Origin: Caballeronia glathei
GTDB taxonomy: Bacteria; Pseudomonadota; Gammaproteobacteria; Burkholderiales; Burkholderiaceae
Length of the DNA stretch: 64,000 bases
Reading direction: 5' to 3'
NCBI RefSeq assembly: GCF_000698595.1
Contig: NZ_JFHC01000044.1
Coordinates: 1-64,000 of the forward strand
In this document: one piece after another, positions 15,546 to 24,895 of the stretch
How the letters are laid out: each line of letters begins with the position of its first letter
Numbering within the stretch: the stretch's first letter is position 1
Notes under the pieces: generated by a model
The model's input: the letters and a program-made list of their open reading frames with translations, nothing else
What the model was told of the DNA's origin: nothing
Databases searched by the model: none
Program-made: the position numbers and the translations under genes

Positions 15546-16718
15546 ATGGAGAAAGGGCGCGTAGCCGCGCTCGACGCCGGTCGAGCCATCGCGATCGTAG
15601 GTGTCGTTGCCGTTCACTTGTCGTTCCAGTTTCCCAATCTGCCGAAGACCGTCGCGCTGGTCGCGCGCATGGGCCAATACGGCGTGCAGCTGTTCTTCGT
15701 GATCAGCGCGATCACGATCTTCATGACGCTCGAAGCCGACCGTGCACGTTTTCCGGAGGCGCGGCACATCACATTGCGCTTCTATATCAAGCGCTTCTTT
15801 CGCATTGCGCCGCTGTACTACGCGGCCATCGCGATCTACGGGCTCATCAGCTGGGGCGCGCTGCATTGGGGTTACGACCGCGCGTGGGTGCTCGGCGCCC
15901 ACGGTCCCGCCGACATCCTGCTGAACATGCTGTTCCTGCACGCGCTGTCGCCCTCCGCGATCAACAATGTCGTGCCGGGCGGATGGTCGATCGGGGTCGA
16001 AATGCTGTTCTACCTGCTCGCGCCGCTGATCTTCTTCTTCACGATGAACCGCGCGCGGCTCGTGTTCGCATCGGTTGCGGTGCTGGCCGTGTCGGCGGGC
16101 GTGATGTGGCTCGTCGGCTGCAACGGCGCTGCCGATTGCAGCGTGGAGAACAACACGTTCCTCTATTTCTGGCCGCCGGTGCAGGTGCCGTGCTTCATCG
16201 TCGGGATGTGGGCGTGGTTCATCTTCCGGCCGTACCTCGCGGGCACGTCGAGCATCACGCGCGGCGGCGCCTGGCTCTCGGTCGCAATGGCGCTTGCGTT
16301 CGCGCTCGTCACCGCGGCGCTCGGCGTGTGGCTCGCGAAGGGCCACGAGTTCGCGCCGTTCTTCGCGGCGTGCGGGGCGGTCGGGTTCCTGCTGTTCGCG
16401 TGCTCGCGCGGCGGACGCGGCGCGGGGCAGCTCGGGCGGCGGCTTCTCAGGCCCTTCGCGATGGCGATCGGGCGCGAGAGCTACGGCATCTATCTCTGGC
16501 ACTTCATCTGTACCTATGCGACGTTCCACTTCCTCGCGCGCGCGTTCGGGCGCACGAACGAGGAGATGTCGCTCGCGCTTTTCATCGTGACGACGGCCGC
16601 GACGCTCGTTGTCTCGTATGCGCTCTCGCGGGTTTCCGACCGGCTGATCCAGGCATGGGCCGCGCGCTGTTCACGCCGGCTCCTTGCCCGTCTCGATGCG
16701 CGCTTCCCGGCTCGCTAG
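15546..16718 (+). CDS. Acyltransferase family 3 integral membrane protein (OafA/YrhL-like)
   Basis: This 390-residue protein has about ten hydrophobic helices. It begins with the family signature LDAGRAIAIVGVVAVHLSF, whose histidine is the presumed catalytic base, and continues with YIKRFFRIAPLYY and GGWSIGVEMLFYLLAP. Such proteins acylate sugars or other envelope or exported molecules using cytoplasmic acyl donors. The ATG at 15546 has a strong GAGGAGGAG site just upstream. No glycosyltransferases are nearby, so the acceptor cannot be inferred. Confidence 0.88.
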   Translation: MEKGRVAALDAGRAIAIVGVVAVHLSFQFPNLPKTVALVARMGQYGVQLFFVISAITIFMTLEADRARFPEARHITLRFYIKRFFRIAPLYYAAIAIYGLISWGALHWGYDRAWVLGAHGPADILLNMLFLHALSPSAINNVVPGGWSIGVEMLFYLLAPLIFFFTMNRARLVFASVAVLAVSAGVMWLVGCNGAADCSVENNTFLYFWPPVQVPCFIVGMWAWFIFRPYLAGTSSITRGGAWLSVAMALAFALVTAALGVWLAKGHEFAPFFAACGAVGFLLFACSRGGRGAGQLGRRLLRPFAMAIGRESYGIYLWHFICTYATFHFLARAFGRTNEEMSLALFIVTTAATLVVSYALSRVSDRLIQAWAARCSRRLLARLDARFPAR

Positions 16719-16827
16719 CGTCACGGCCGTGTGAAACGGCATGCCGGGAAATGCCGATCCGGCACGAACTTCTGGCGGCTTTCTGCCACGCGCCCGGCCG
16801 ACTGGCGGGAAACGACACGCCGCAGGC

Positions 16828-16853
16828 AAAAAAAAGCGCCCCCTCGGGGGCGC
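16828..16853 (-). terminator. Rho-independent terminator of the 65-aa minus-strand gene
   Basis: Read on the minus strand, a GCGCCCC/GGGGCGC stem (16836-16853, loop of about four bases) is followed by eight T residues (complement of A8 at 16828-16835). This is a classical terminator just downstream of the small gene ending at 16877. Confidence 0.85.
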
Positions 16854-16876
16854 TGCGTGCGTGATATCGAGACGGG

Positions 16877-17074
16877 TTACAGATTCGCCCGTACAGCGTC
16901 TCTGACGGCCTCCATCACGATGCCGTAATCGAGCGGGATGTCTAGCGAATCACAGTAGCCGGAATCGTCGGAAGACGCTTCGGGCATCGTGCGGACCGGA
17001 GCGGGCTCATAGGGAGCTTCGCCAGCCCGGTTCGTGCCTCGTTCGATAACACCCTGCACTTGCGGATTCTTCAC
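16877..17074 (-). CDS. Hypothetical small protein, 65 aa
   Basis: The product begins with a GTG-initiated KNPQVQGVIERGTNRAG and ends DYGIVMEAVRDAVRANL. No family is recognised and no signal or membrane segment is seen. The GTG at 17074 is preceded by AAGGAG seven bases upstream, and a strong terminator follows the stop. This makes a small expressed gene likely even though its sequence is uninformative. Confidence 0.68.
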   Translation of the reverse strand: MKNPQVQGVIERGTNRAGEAPYEPAPVRTMPEASSDDSGYCDSLDIPLDYGIVMEAVRDAVRANL

Positions 17075-17518
17075 GATTTACTCCTTGCGGTAATGGAGCG
17101 GCGAGAGAGTGCAATATAAATCAAAGGGATGACAAAATTACGACTTTCGTTTCACCCGATTGCAAGTTTCCGCGCCTCACAGTGCGCTGAAAATTCGCGG
17201 TGTCCGCGATCTGCAACGAGTGTGCGGCTCTACAGTTTAATAGCGCCGGGCGCGGGCGAACATACGGATGGATTATGACAGCGCGTCACCAGTATAGCGT
17301 CGTGGCGCGAAAACCGGCGCGAAACTTGCGTTTGCGCGCCATTTGTATATCGTTTAATAAATGCTTTATGACAAGAATCTGCCAGAATTATTCTATAGCT
17401 ATGAGAAAGAAACTGAGTTGAAAGTCCGGGTTTATCGCAGCTTTATTCGCAACTAACATCGTTTCGTTCGAAGGGCGTTTTTGCCCGTTTGAACAGCAAC
17501 CAGGAGAAAAAAACTGCC
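17075..17518. other. Noncoding intergenic region, about 440 bases, AT-richer
   Basis: The stretch separates the divergently transcribed 65-aa gene and the NAD(P)-binding gene. It is noticeably AT-richer around 17100-17140 and 17340-17460. The short open frames in it lack ribosome sites and do not look coding. It presumably holds both promoters. A small GGGC-GTTTTT-GCCC hairpin lies near 17472-17486. Nothing else stood out. Confidence 0.5.
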
Positions 17519-18133
17519 ATGAGCGAGATTGCGATTATCGGCGCGACGGGGAACGTCGGGCGTCATCTGATGAACGAGGCGTTGCGCCGGGGGCACAGGG
17601 TGACGGCCATCGCCCGGAACGCCGCCACGGTTCCGGCGCAGGCCGGCGTGACCGCGCAGAGCGCCGATCTGCATGACGCCGCGGCGCTCGCGGCCGCGCT
17701 GGCCGGGCACGACGCCGTGTTCTGCACCGTGCGTTTCGCCGGAATGACCGCGGGCGACATCGGCGAGCCGGTCAAGCGGGCGGGCGTGAAGCGCCTCATG
17801 GTGGTGGGCGGCGCGGGCAGCCTCTTCGCCGCGCCCGGTATGCGGGTGATCGACTCGCCGGGATTTCCCGCGGCGTACAGGACCGAGGCCACGGCGGGCG
17901 CCGCGTTTCTCGAAGCGCTGCGCGACGAAAGGGGCCTCGACTGGACGTTCGTGTCGCCGTCGGCGGAATTCGTCGACGGCAAGCGCACCCAGAACTTCCG
18001 GCTGGGGCTGGACGAATTGCTCGTCGACGGCACGGGCCGAAGCTGGATCTCGTTTCAGGACTTCGCGGTTGCCTTCCTCGACGAGTTCGAAAAGCCCGCT
18101 CATATCCGCCAGCGCTTCACGGTAGGCTACTAA
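17519..18133 (+). CDS. NAD(P)H-binding oxidoreductase (NmrA/SDR-type, atypical short-chain fold)
   Basis: This 204-residue Rossmann protein opens IAIIGATGNVGRHLMNEAL, with the nucleotide-binding glycine pattern G-A-T-G-N-V-G. It continues with GHDAVFCTVRF, LMVVGGAGSL and LDWTFVSPSAEF. Proteins of this group (YwnB/NmrA-like) reduce small substrates or sense redox cofactors; the substrate here is unknown. The ATG at 17519 follows AGGAG at a slightly long spacing. It ends at a 14-base perfect hairpin shared with the convergent DUF3331 gene. Confidence 0.82.
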   Translation: MSEIAIIGATGNVGRHLMNEALRRGHRVTAIARNAATVPAQAGVTAQSADLHDAAALAAALAGHDAVFCTVRFAGMTAGDIGEPVKRAGVKRLMVVGGAGSLFAAPGMRVIDSPGFPAAYRTEATAGAAFLEALRDERGLDWTFVSPSAEFVDGKRTQNFRLGLDELLVDGTGRSWISFQDFAVAFLDEFEKPAHIRQRFTVGY

Positions 18134-18176
18134 GCCCGCCACGCCGCGCGCCGCCACCGTGCCCGCCGGAACGCAA

Positions 18177-18216
18177 GACAGTCCCTGCCGTCGGAACACC
18201 GGCGGCAGGGACTGTC
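18177..18216. terminator. Bidirectional hairpin terminator
   Basis: GACAGTCCCTGCCG (18177-18190) pairs perfectly over 14 bases with CGGCAGGGACTGTC (18203-18216) around a 12-base loop. It lies between two convergent genes, with a modest T-rich tail (TTCATT) on the plus side. Confidence 0.75.
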
Positions 18217-18234
18217 TTCATTGGACTGGCGGCG

Positions 18235-18699
18235 TCAGCCGTGCAGATCGGCTTCCATTTCCTCGTCGGCGGGCATCGCGGCCGCGAGGATCATCGCCGA
18301 CGCGTTCTGCGGCTTCGGGTCCCGCTGCGACGGCCGATAGATCGCGTCTCCGCGGTGAATCGGCGTGCCTGACAGCGAGCAGACGCCTTCGCCCGTCGCC
18401 GTCGTCACGCGCCAACCCTGATAGCCGTAGTGGCAGGTGCCGGGGTCCGACCAGTAGACCAGCGCGGTCGCGCTGCTCGGCCGCTCGATCACCCGTACCA
18501 CCGCCTGCGGAAACGGGCGGCGGTCGTTCGACTGGCGGGGATGGTCACGGTGCCAGTCGCGTGTGAGTTGCTCGACGAACTTGCTTTCGGCGCGTGCTGC
18601 CTTCTGCGAGGCGTTCGCTTCGGCGCTTTCTGTCGGAAGCGCCTTCAGTTGGTGGACCGTCTGCATCCACGGGTCCGCTCTTTTGAATAATGCTGTCAT
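18235..18699 (-). CDS. DUF3331 family protein
   Basis: This 154-residue protein has the central block VVRVIERPSSATALVYWSD followed by CHYGYQGWRVTTATGEG, SLSGTPIHRGDAIYRP and a tail rich in small residues. This matches the DUF3331 group, which I know chiefly from Burkholderia-type bacteria. No signal peptide or membrane helix is present. The function is unknown. The gene stands alone on the minus strand, convergent with the NAD(P)-binding protein. Confidence 0.83.
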   Translation of the reverse strand: MTALFKRADPWMQTVHQLKALPTESAEANASQKAARAESKFVEQLTRDWHRDHPRQSNDRRPFPQAVVRVIERPSSATALVYWSDPGTCHYGYQGWRVTTATGEGVCSLSGTPIHRGDAIYRPSQRDPKPQNASAMILAAAMPADEEMEADLHG

Positions 18700-18839
18700 G
18701 GCATTCTGGTCCAGGCGTTGCTTGACCTAGAACGTACGTCAATAAGCATATTCCGATAAATACCGCATCAGTGAAAACACTGTCCCGCTGATGCGAACAA
18801 TCCCGTGGAATAAATCAAACGGGCTTCCGGCGCACCGCC

Positions 18840-19679
18840 TCAGGGCGCGACGGCCCGCGCCGCGGCCCGCCCGCGCAGCCATTCCAGCGCGAGCAGGAGA
18901 CTGGTGGAGAACACGATCAGGATCGTCGCGAGCGCGGCGATCGTGGGGCTGATGTTCTCGCGGATGCCGGTAAACATCTGGCGCGGGAGCGTCGTCTGGT
19001 CGGCGCCGGCGAGGAACAGCGTGACGACGACCTCGTCGAACGAGGTCGCGAACGCGAACAGTGCGCCCGAGATCACGCCCGGGGCGATCACCGGCAGCGT
19101 GATGCGGAAGAACGTGGTGAGCGGGTTCGCGCCGAGCGACTGGCTTGCCCTGACGAGGTTGTAGTTGAAGTTCTGCAGCGTCGCGGCCACCGTCGTCACG
19201 ACGAACGGCACGCCGAGCGCCGCGTGCGCCAGGATCAGGCCGAAATACGTGTTCGCGATGCCAAGCGGTGCGAAAAACAGGTACATCCCGACGCCGACCA
19301 CGATCACCGGCACGATCATCGGGGAAATCAGCACGGCCATCAGCAGGCCCTTGCCGAGGAAATTGGCCTTCGTCAGGCCCACGGCGGCGAGCGTGCCGAG
19401 GATCGTCGCGACGATGGTGGCCGACGGCGCCACGATGAAGCTGTTCTTGGCGGCCATCCGCCATTCGTCTGACATGACGAGGTTCTCGTACCAGCGCATC
19501 GAGAAACCGGGGATCGGGTAGACGAGGAATGTGCTCGACGAAAACGAAAGGGGCACGATCGCGAGCACGGGCAGGATCAGGTACAGCAGCGTCAGCACGC
19601 AGATGATGCGCAGCGCGAAGTACCAGATGCGCTCGATGGCCGATGTATGAGGCGCGAACAGCGGTTTGGCGAGTTTCAT
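18840..19679 (-). CDS. ABC transporter permease, polyamine type (PotC/YdcV-like)
   Basis: This 279-residue inner membrane permease has about six helices. It carries the EAA loop in the form QNFNYNLVRASQSLGANPLTTFFRITLPV, which docks on the ATPase. It is the last gene of a four-gene minus-strand importer operon (ATPase, binding protein, permease, permease). Its ATG is seven bases after the stop of the other permease gene. The operon type is spermidine/putrescine uptake; the exact substrate is not shown by sequence. Confidence 0.9.
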   Translation of the reverse strand: MKLAKPLFAPHTSAIERIWYFALRIICVLTLLYLILPVLAIVPLSFSSSTFLVYPIPGFSMRWYENLVMSDEWRMAAKNSFIVAPSATIVATILGTLAAVGLTKANFLGKGLLMAVLISPMIVPVIVVGVGMYLFFAPLGIANTYFGLILAHAALGVPFVVTTVAATLQNFNYNLVRASQSLGANPLTTFFRITLPVIAPGVISGALFAFATSFDEVVVTLFLAGADQTTLPRQMFTGIRENISPTIAALATILIVFSTSLLLALEWLRGRAAARAVAP

Positions 19680-19686
19680 GATGGCT

Positions 19687-20958
19687 TTATCCGAGGCTCA
19701 CGTTCGAGCGCGTGAAGCGTCCGTAGATCACGTACAGCACGAGCGTGGCGGCGAGCAGCAGGGCGCCGAGCGCGCAGGCCATGCCCCAGTTGATCGTCAC
19801 GTTCGTGAAATAGGCGATGTAGTAGCTGACCATCTGGTCGTTCGGCCCGCCGAGCAGCGCCGGCGTGATGTAGTAGCCGATCGCGAGAATGAACACGAGC
19901 AGCACGCCCGCGCCGATGCCCGGATACGTCTGCGGCACATACACCCGCCAGAACGCGGCGAACGGATGGCTGCCGAGCGACACGGCCGCGCGCTGGTAGG
20001 TCGGAGGAACCGACTTCATCACGCTGTAGAGCGGCAGGATCATGAAGGGCAGCAGGATGTGCGTCATCGAGATGTAGACGCCCACGCGGTTGAAAAGTAG
20101 CGCGAACGGCTGATCGATGAGACCCGCGCCGATCAGCGCCTTGTTGACGAGCCCCTCGCTTTGCAGCAGCACGATCCACGCGGCGACGCGCACCAGCACC
20201 GAAGTCCAGAACGGAATCAGCACGAGCACCATGACGAGGTTGGCCTTCCGGGCGGGCAGCGTCGAAATCCAGTAGGCGAGCGGGTAGCCGAGCAGGAGCG
20301 CGAAGAACGTCACGGCCACGCCGATCACGAACGTGCGCGCGAAAATGTTCAGATAAATGGACTGGTCCGGGCCGGCGTGCTCGATATTGCCGAAACCGTC
20401 CTGCCGGTGATCGAGCGAAGCCAGCAGATAGAACGGCGAATAGCGGCTCGCGTTCTTGGCAATGGCCTGCCAGTAGTTCACGTCGCCCCAGCGCTCGTCG
20501 ATTTCCAGAATCTTCGCGCGGATCTGCGGCGCGGCGAGCGGCTTGCCGTCGTCGCCCGTGAGCGGCATCGCGCGCGCCGTCTTCGCGACGAGCGAGCGAT
20601 AGCCGGGAATTTCGGTGTTCAGGCGCCGCGCGAGCGCACCCATCGATTCGCCGTCCTGGATCGCGGTCAGGTCCTGGGCGAGCGCGGCGTAGGCCGCGTC
20701 GGGCGGCGGCGACTTGCGGTCCCACTGGCCGAGCGCCACGCCCGTATGCGGGAGAGCGGTCGCCACTTCGGGGTTTTCCGCCGCGCGCGTCAGGAGCGCG
20801 CCGATCGGCACCACGAAGATCAGAAACAGGAAGATCGCGAGCGGCGCGATCAAGAGCAGCGCCATCGCGCGCTTTTTCGCGTCGGCGATCTTCAGCTCGC
20901 GCTTCAGGCGCGCCGTGGATTCCTGTGTCGAATCGGCGGCAATCGTTATTGTGTTCAC
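19687..20958 (-). CDS. ABC transporter permease, polyamine type (PotB/YdcU-like), with long periplasmic insert
   Basis: This 423-residue permease starts with GTG at 20958 behind a strong AAAGGAGAC site. After the first helix (AMALLLIAPLAIFLFLIFVV, about 31-52) there is an insert of some 150 residues before the remaining five helices. Inserts like this occur in some PotB relatives, which makes the protein much longer than enterobacterial PotB (about 285). The EAA-type loop appears in the region VPPTYQRAAVSLGSHPFAAFWRVYVPQ. It forms the channel with the permease encoded downstream. Confidence 0.9.
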   Translation of the reverse strand: MNTITIAADSTQESTARLKRELKIADAKKRAMALLLIAPLAIFLFLIFVVPIGALLTRAAENPEVATALPHTGVALGQWDRKSPPPDAAYAALAQDLTAIQDGESMGALARRLNTEIPGYRSLVAKTARAMPLTGDDGKPLAAPQIRAKILEIDERWGDVNYWQAIAKNASRYSPFYLLASLDHRQDGFGNIEHAGPDQSIYLNIFARTFVIGVAVTFFALLLGYPLAYWISTLPARKANLVMVLVLIPFWTSVLVRVAAWIVLLQSEGLVNKALIGAGLIDQPFALLFNRVGVYISMTHILLPFMILPLYSVMKSVPPTYQRAAVSLGSHPFAAFWRVYVPQTYPGIGAGVLLVFILAIGYYITPALLGGPNDQMVSYYIAYFTNVTINWGMACALGALLLAATLVLYVIYGRFTRSNVSLG

Positions 20959-21021
20959 GCAAAGTCTCCTTTCATGCGGCCGCCGTCGCCGCTCGAAGCC
21001 GACGGCGGCCGTGCGACTGCC

Positions 21022-22059
21022 TTACTTCGACGCCCACGCCGTGAAGCGCTGTTCCAGTTCGTCACCGTGATCGGTCCAGAACGCCATGTCCTGCAGCACC
21101 GCGTTCTTCGCGTTGGCCGGGGAGTTCGGCATGTCGGCCTGCGTTTTCGCGTCGAGCGCCTTGATCGCGGCCTTGTTCACCGGACCGTACGCGATGTTCT
21201 TCGCGTACACCTGCTGCGGCTTGTCGGACACCGAATAGGCGATGAATTTCGTCGCCAGGTCCTTGTTCGGCGAACCCTTCGGGATGGCCCAGTAGTCGAG
21301 GTCGTAGATGCTGCCGTTCCACACGACCTTCAGGTTCTTGCCTTCCTTCTGCGCAGCGTCGATGCGGCCGTTATACGCGGTCGACATCACCACGTCGCCC
21401 GCCACCAGGAACTGCGGCGGCTGCGCGCCCGCTTCCCACCACTGGATATTCGGCTTCAGCTCGTCGAGCTTCTTGAACGCGCGGTCGGCGCCGGCTTTCG
21501 TGCCGAGCACCTTGTAGACGTCCTTCGGCGCGACGCCGTCGGCCATCAGCGCGAATTCGAGGTTGTAGCGCGCGCCCTTTCTCATGCCGCGCTTGCCCGG
21601 GTACTTCTTGACGTCCCAGAAATCGGCCCAGCCGGCGGGCGCCGACTTCAGCTTGTCGGCGTTGTACGCGAGCGCCGTCGACCACACGAAGAAGCCGACG
21701 CCGCACGTGGCCGGCGCTTCGGGCACGAGGTCGGATTTCTTCGCGATCTTCGACCAGTCGAGCTTTTCGTAGAGACCTTCGTCGCAGCCGCGGCCGAGAT
21801 CGCCCGATTCGACTTCGACGACGTCCCAGTTCACGTGCTTGGCTTCGACCATCGCCTTGACCTTGGCCTGCTCGCCGTTGTACTCGACGGCGGTCACCTT
21901 CGCGCCCGACTCCTTCTCGAACGGCTGGTTGAACGCCACTTTCTGCGCGTTGCCGTTCGCGCCGCCGAAATTAACGACGGTCAGCTCGGCCGCCATCGCG
22001 CCGGATGCGCACGCGAGCGCAGCCGCAGCCGCGATGGAACACATAGTGAACTTCTTCAT
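21022..22059 (-). CDS. ABC transporter periplasmic substrate-binding protein, polyamine type (PotD-like)
   Basis: This 345-residue protein has a cleavable signal peptide ending ASGAMA before AELTVVNFGG. It has the PotD/family 1 binding-protein pattern, including VEVESGDLGRGCDEGLYEKLDW, WEAGAQPPQFLVAGDVVMSTAYNGR and the C-terminal DHGDELEQRFTAW. It captures the substrate in the periplasm and hands it to the two permeases. A GAGGAAACCAG ribosome site precedes the ATG. It is the second gene of the operon after the ATPase. Confidence 0.93.
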   Translation of the reverse strand: MKKFTMCSIAAAAALACASGAMAAELTVVNFGGANGNAQKVAFNQPFEKESGAKVTAVEYNGEQAKVKAMVEAKHVNWDVVEVESGDLGRGCDEGLYEKLDWSKIAKKSDLVPEAPATCGVGFFVWSTALAYNADKLKSAPAGWADFWDVKKYPGKRGMRKGARYNLEFALMADGVAPKDVYKVLGTKAGADRAFKKLDELKPNIQWWEAGAQPPQFLVAGDVVMSTAYNGRIDAAQKEGKNLKVVWNGSIYDLDYWAIPKGSPNKDLATKFIAYSVSDKPQQVYAKNIAYGPVNKAAIKALDAKTQADMPNSPANAKNAVLQDMAFWTDHGDELEQRFTAWASK

Positions 22060-22117
22060 GATCTGGTTTCCTCTGTCTGCTTGCTGTTATGAGTTGGACT
22101 GCTGGTGGGAACCGTTC

Positions 22118-23209
22118 TTACGCGAACACGCGCAGATGCTCGGGGGCGAACTCGAGCGCAACCGGCGCGCCGGGCGTGAAGCCGTTGAGCGCCTCGGTGC
22201 CGAGCGGCACCTTGACGAAGCATTCTTCCTGCTCGCGCACGCCGCAGCGCATGCGCACGTGGTCGCCGAAATAGATCAGGCTTCTCGCCTCTCCCGGCAG
22301 GGCGTTCGCGCCGGGGCGCTGGGCGCCGGCGGAGAGCTTCATGCGCTCGGGCCGGATGCACGCGATGGCGGGCGCCCCCGGCTGTGCCTGCGCGACGTTC
22401 AGTCCCGAGACGCGCGTGCCGTCGGCCAGGCGGATGTCGCAGAAATCGCCTTGCGTTTCCTCGATCGTGCCGCGCAGCTTGTTGCTGTCGCCGATGAAGT
22501 TCGCCACGAACTCGTTGCACGGCGCTTCGTAGAGGTGATCGACGGTGTCGAGCTGCTGGACGATGCCCTTGTCGAACACCGCGACGCGGTCCGACATCGT
22601 GAGCGCCTCGCCCTGATCGTGCGTCACGTAGACGAACGTCACGCCGAGCTTCTCGTGCAGCGACTTGAGCTCGTATTGCATGTGCTCGCGCAACTGCTTG
22701 TCGAGCGCGCCGAGCGGCTCGTCCATCAGCACGAGCTTCGGCTCGAATACGAGCGCGCGTGCGAGCGCGATGCGCTGCTGCTGGCCGCCGGAGAGCTGCG
22801 CCGGATAACGCTTCGCGAAACTCTCCATGCGCACCATCTTGAGCGCAGTGTTCACGCGCTCGGCGCGCTCCGCCGCGGACATCTTGCGCACCGTCAGCGG
22901 ATATTCCACGTTCTGCTGCACCGACAGATGCGGAAAGAGCGCGTAGTTCTGGAACACCATGCCGATGTCGCGCTTGTGCGGCGGCACCTTGTTGAGCAGC
23001 TTGCCGTCGAGCCAGATCTCGCCGCCGGTCGGGAATTCGAAGCCCGCCAGCATCATGAGGCACGTGGTCTTGCCCGAACCCGACGGCCCGAGCAGCGTGA
23101 GAAATTCGCCTTGATAGATGTCGAGATCGAGTCCCTTCACGACGAGCGTCTCGCCGTCATAGGTCTTTCGCACCCCCCGAAAACTGACGATTACCTGATC
23201 GGATTTCAT
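22118..23209 (-). CDS. ABC transporter ATP-binding protein, polyamine type (PotA-like)
   Basis: This 363-residue ATPase has Walker A GPSGSGKTT, Q-loop VFQNYALFPH, signature LSGGQQQRIALARAL, Walker B LVLMDEPLGALD, and the switch histidine in YVTHDQGEA. A C-terminal TOBE-type regulatory domain follows (about 285-363). The ATG at 23209 is preceded by AAAGGAGAC. It is the first gene of the importer operon and diverges from the MocR-type regulator. Confidence 0.93.
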   Translation of the reverse strand: MKSDQVIVSFRGVRKTYDGETLVVKGLDLDIYQGEFLTLLGPSGSGKTTCLMMLAGFEFPTGGEIWLDGKLLNKVPPHKRDIGMVFQNYALFPHLSVQQNVEYPLTVRKMSAAERAERVNTALKMVRMESFAKRYPAQLSGGQQQRIALARALVFEPKLVLMDEPLGALDKQLREHMQYELKSLHEKLGVTFVYVTHDQGEALTMSDRVAVFDKGIVQQLDTVDHLYEAPCNEFVANFIGDSNKLRGTIEETQGDFCDIRLADGTRVSGLNVAQAQPGAPAIACIRPERMKLSAGAQRPGANALPGEARSLIYFGDHVRMRCGVREQEECFVKVPLGTEALNGFTPGAPVALEFAPEHLRVFA

Positions 23210-23302
23210 CGTCCGCGTCTCCTTTGATTTTTCGATGTGTCCGGGCGGCCCGTCGTACCCGGGACATTTATTCCACTGATCCGAATAACTATAGCCCGCC
23301 AC

Positions 23303-23344
23303 GGTTCTACAATGTGGAGCCATTTCAATATTCGTAATAGAACC
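23303..23344. promoter_or_regulatory. Candidate MocR/GabR operator between the importer operon and its regulator
   Basis: GGTTCTA (23303-23309) is an exact inverted repeat of TAGAACC (23338-23344). A related GGAGCC lies between them. The pair sits in the 171-base divergent promoter region, just upstream of the regulator start, as expected for autoregulation. Binding is inferred. Confidence 0.45.
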
Positions 23345-23380
23345 ACTTGAAGGGACTTTCAAGGTGGCGCGGGGAATTAC

Positions 23381-24868
23381 TTGGACACGATCATTCTTTC
23401 CGACTGGCTGAGCGCCCGGCTCGATCGCGCACATGCCGAACCGATGTACCGGCAGGTGCTCGACCTGATGCAGCAGGCCATCCTGACGGGCCAGCTCGCC
23501 CCCGGCACCAAGCTGCCGAGCTCGCGCACGCTTGCCGCCGACCTCGAGATCGCGCGCAACACGGTGCTGCACGTCTACGACCAGCTCACCGCCGAGGGCT
23601 ACGTGATTTCGTCGACGGGAAGCGGCACCTATGTCGCCGACACGCGCCCGCAGGAAGCCGCCCCCGCCGGGCAGGCCGGGGCGCGCAAGCCATGCGCGAT
23701 CTCGCGGCGCGGCGCGCGGCTCATCGCGCAGGCGGGGGTGTCGCCGAAACAGTGGGGCGCGTTCATGCCGGGCGTGCCGGACGTCTCCGAGTTTCCCGCG
23801 CGCACGTGGAGCCGCCTGCAGGCGCGGCTCTGGAAACGCGCCAATCCCGATCTGCTGACCTACGCACCCGGCGGCGGCTACCGGCCGCTGCGGCGGGCGC
23901 TGTCGGATTACCTGCGCGTCGCGCGCTCGGTGAAATGCTCGCCGGACCAGATCGTCATCACGACCGGCATTCATCAGTCGATCGATCTCGCCGTGCGTCT
24001 TCTGACCGATTTCGGCGACCGCGCGTGGGTCGAGGAGCCGTGCTATTGGGGCGCGCGCAGCGTGCTGCAGTCCTAGGGCCTCGTGCTCGTGCCGATTCCC
24101 GTCGACAGCGAAGGGCTCAATCCGCTCGAGCCCGACATGCAGGAGCCGCCGCGGCTCGCGCTCGTCACGCCGTCACATCAGTATCCGCTCGGCATGGTGA
24201 TGAGCCTCGCGCGCCGCCGCACGCTGCTCGAATTCGCGCGCCAGCACGACGTGTGGATCATCGAGGACGACTACGACAGCGAGTTCCGCTACGGCAGCCG
24301 GCCGCTCGCCTCGCTGCAGGGGCTCGACGAGGCGGGGCAGGTGATCTATGTCCGCAGTCTGGGGAAGATGCTGTATCCCGGCCTGCGCATGGGGTACATG
24401 GTGGTGCCGGAGCCTCTCGTCGATACGTTTCGCACCGGCATTGCCGAGCTGTATCGCGAAGGGCAGCTGATGCAGCAGGCCGTGCTGACCGAGTTCATCA
24501 TGGACGGCTATCTGACCTCGCACGTGCGCCGCATGCGCACGCTGTACGGCGAGCGGCGCCAGTTGCTGATCGACGCAATCACGGCGCATTTCGGCGACAC
24601 GCTCGAAGTGATGGGAGACGAGGCCGGGCTGCACCTCGTGCTCGGCCTGCCCGAGGGTACCGACGACCGCGCGGTTGCCGCGGCTGCGCTCGAAGCCGGC
24701 GTGGTCACGCGGCCGCTCGCGAATTACTACGTCGAACAGGCATCGGCGCGGCCGGGTCTCATGCTGGGATATGCCTGCGTGCCCAACGAGCAGATCGAGC
24801 CCGCGTTTCGCACGCTCGCCCGTGTGATCGAGGCGTCGATGACGAAGCGCGAGCGTGCTTACACCTAA
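23381..24868 (+). pseudogene. MocR/GabR-type regulator (GntR HTH plus aminotransferase domain) split by an in-frame amber codon
   Basis: One continuous frame encodes a 494-residue-equivalent MocR regulator but is interrupted by a single TAG at 24074-24076. Upstream of the stop are the GntR winged helix (PMYRQVLDLMQQAILTGQLA, then SSRTLAADLEIARNTVLHVY) and the start of the type I aminotransferase domain. Downstream in the same frame come VWIIEDDYDSEFRYG, the PLP-lysine region VRSLGKMLYPGLRMGY, and the normal C-terminus. No frame shift or deletion is seen. The regulator diverges from a polyamine-type importer. As written it would yield a 231-residue DNA-binding fragment without a cofactor site. 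Initiation is at a TTG behind GGGGAATTAC. Confidence 0.88.
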
Positions 24869-24895
24869 CCGACATTCACCATACGGTAAGACTCG

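Noticed and set aside
17200..17421. 73-codon open frame in the gap before the NAD(P)-binding gene
   Set aside because: No ribosome site, AT-rich region, and no protein-like conservation pattern.
23381..24076. Treating the two halves of the MocR protein as two separate genes
   Set aside because: Both halves are in the same frame with one intervening TAG and together match one regulator; an ancestral single gene is the simpler reading.
24074..24076. TAG read as pyrrolysine or another recoded residue
   Set aside because: No context for amber recoding is visible and the family has no special residue here; mutation or sequencing error is simpler.
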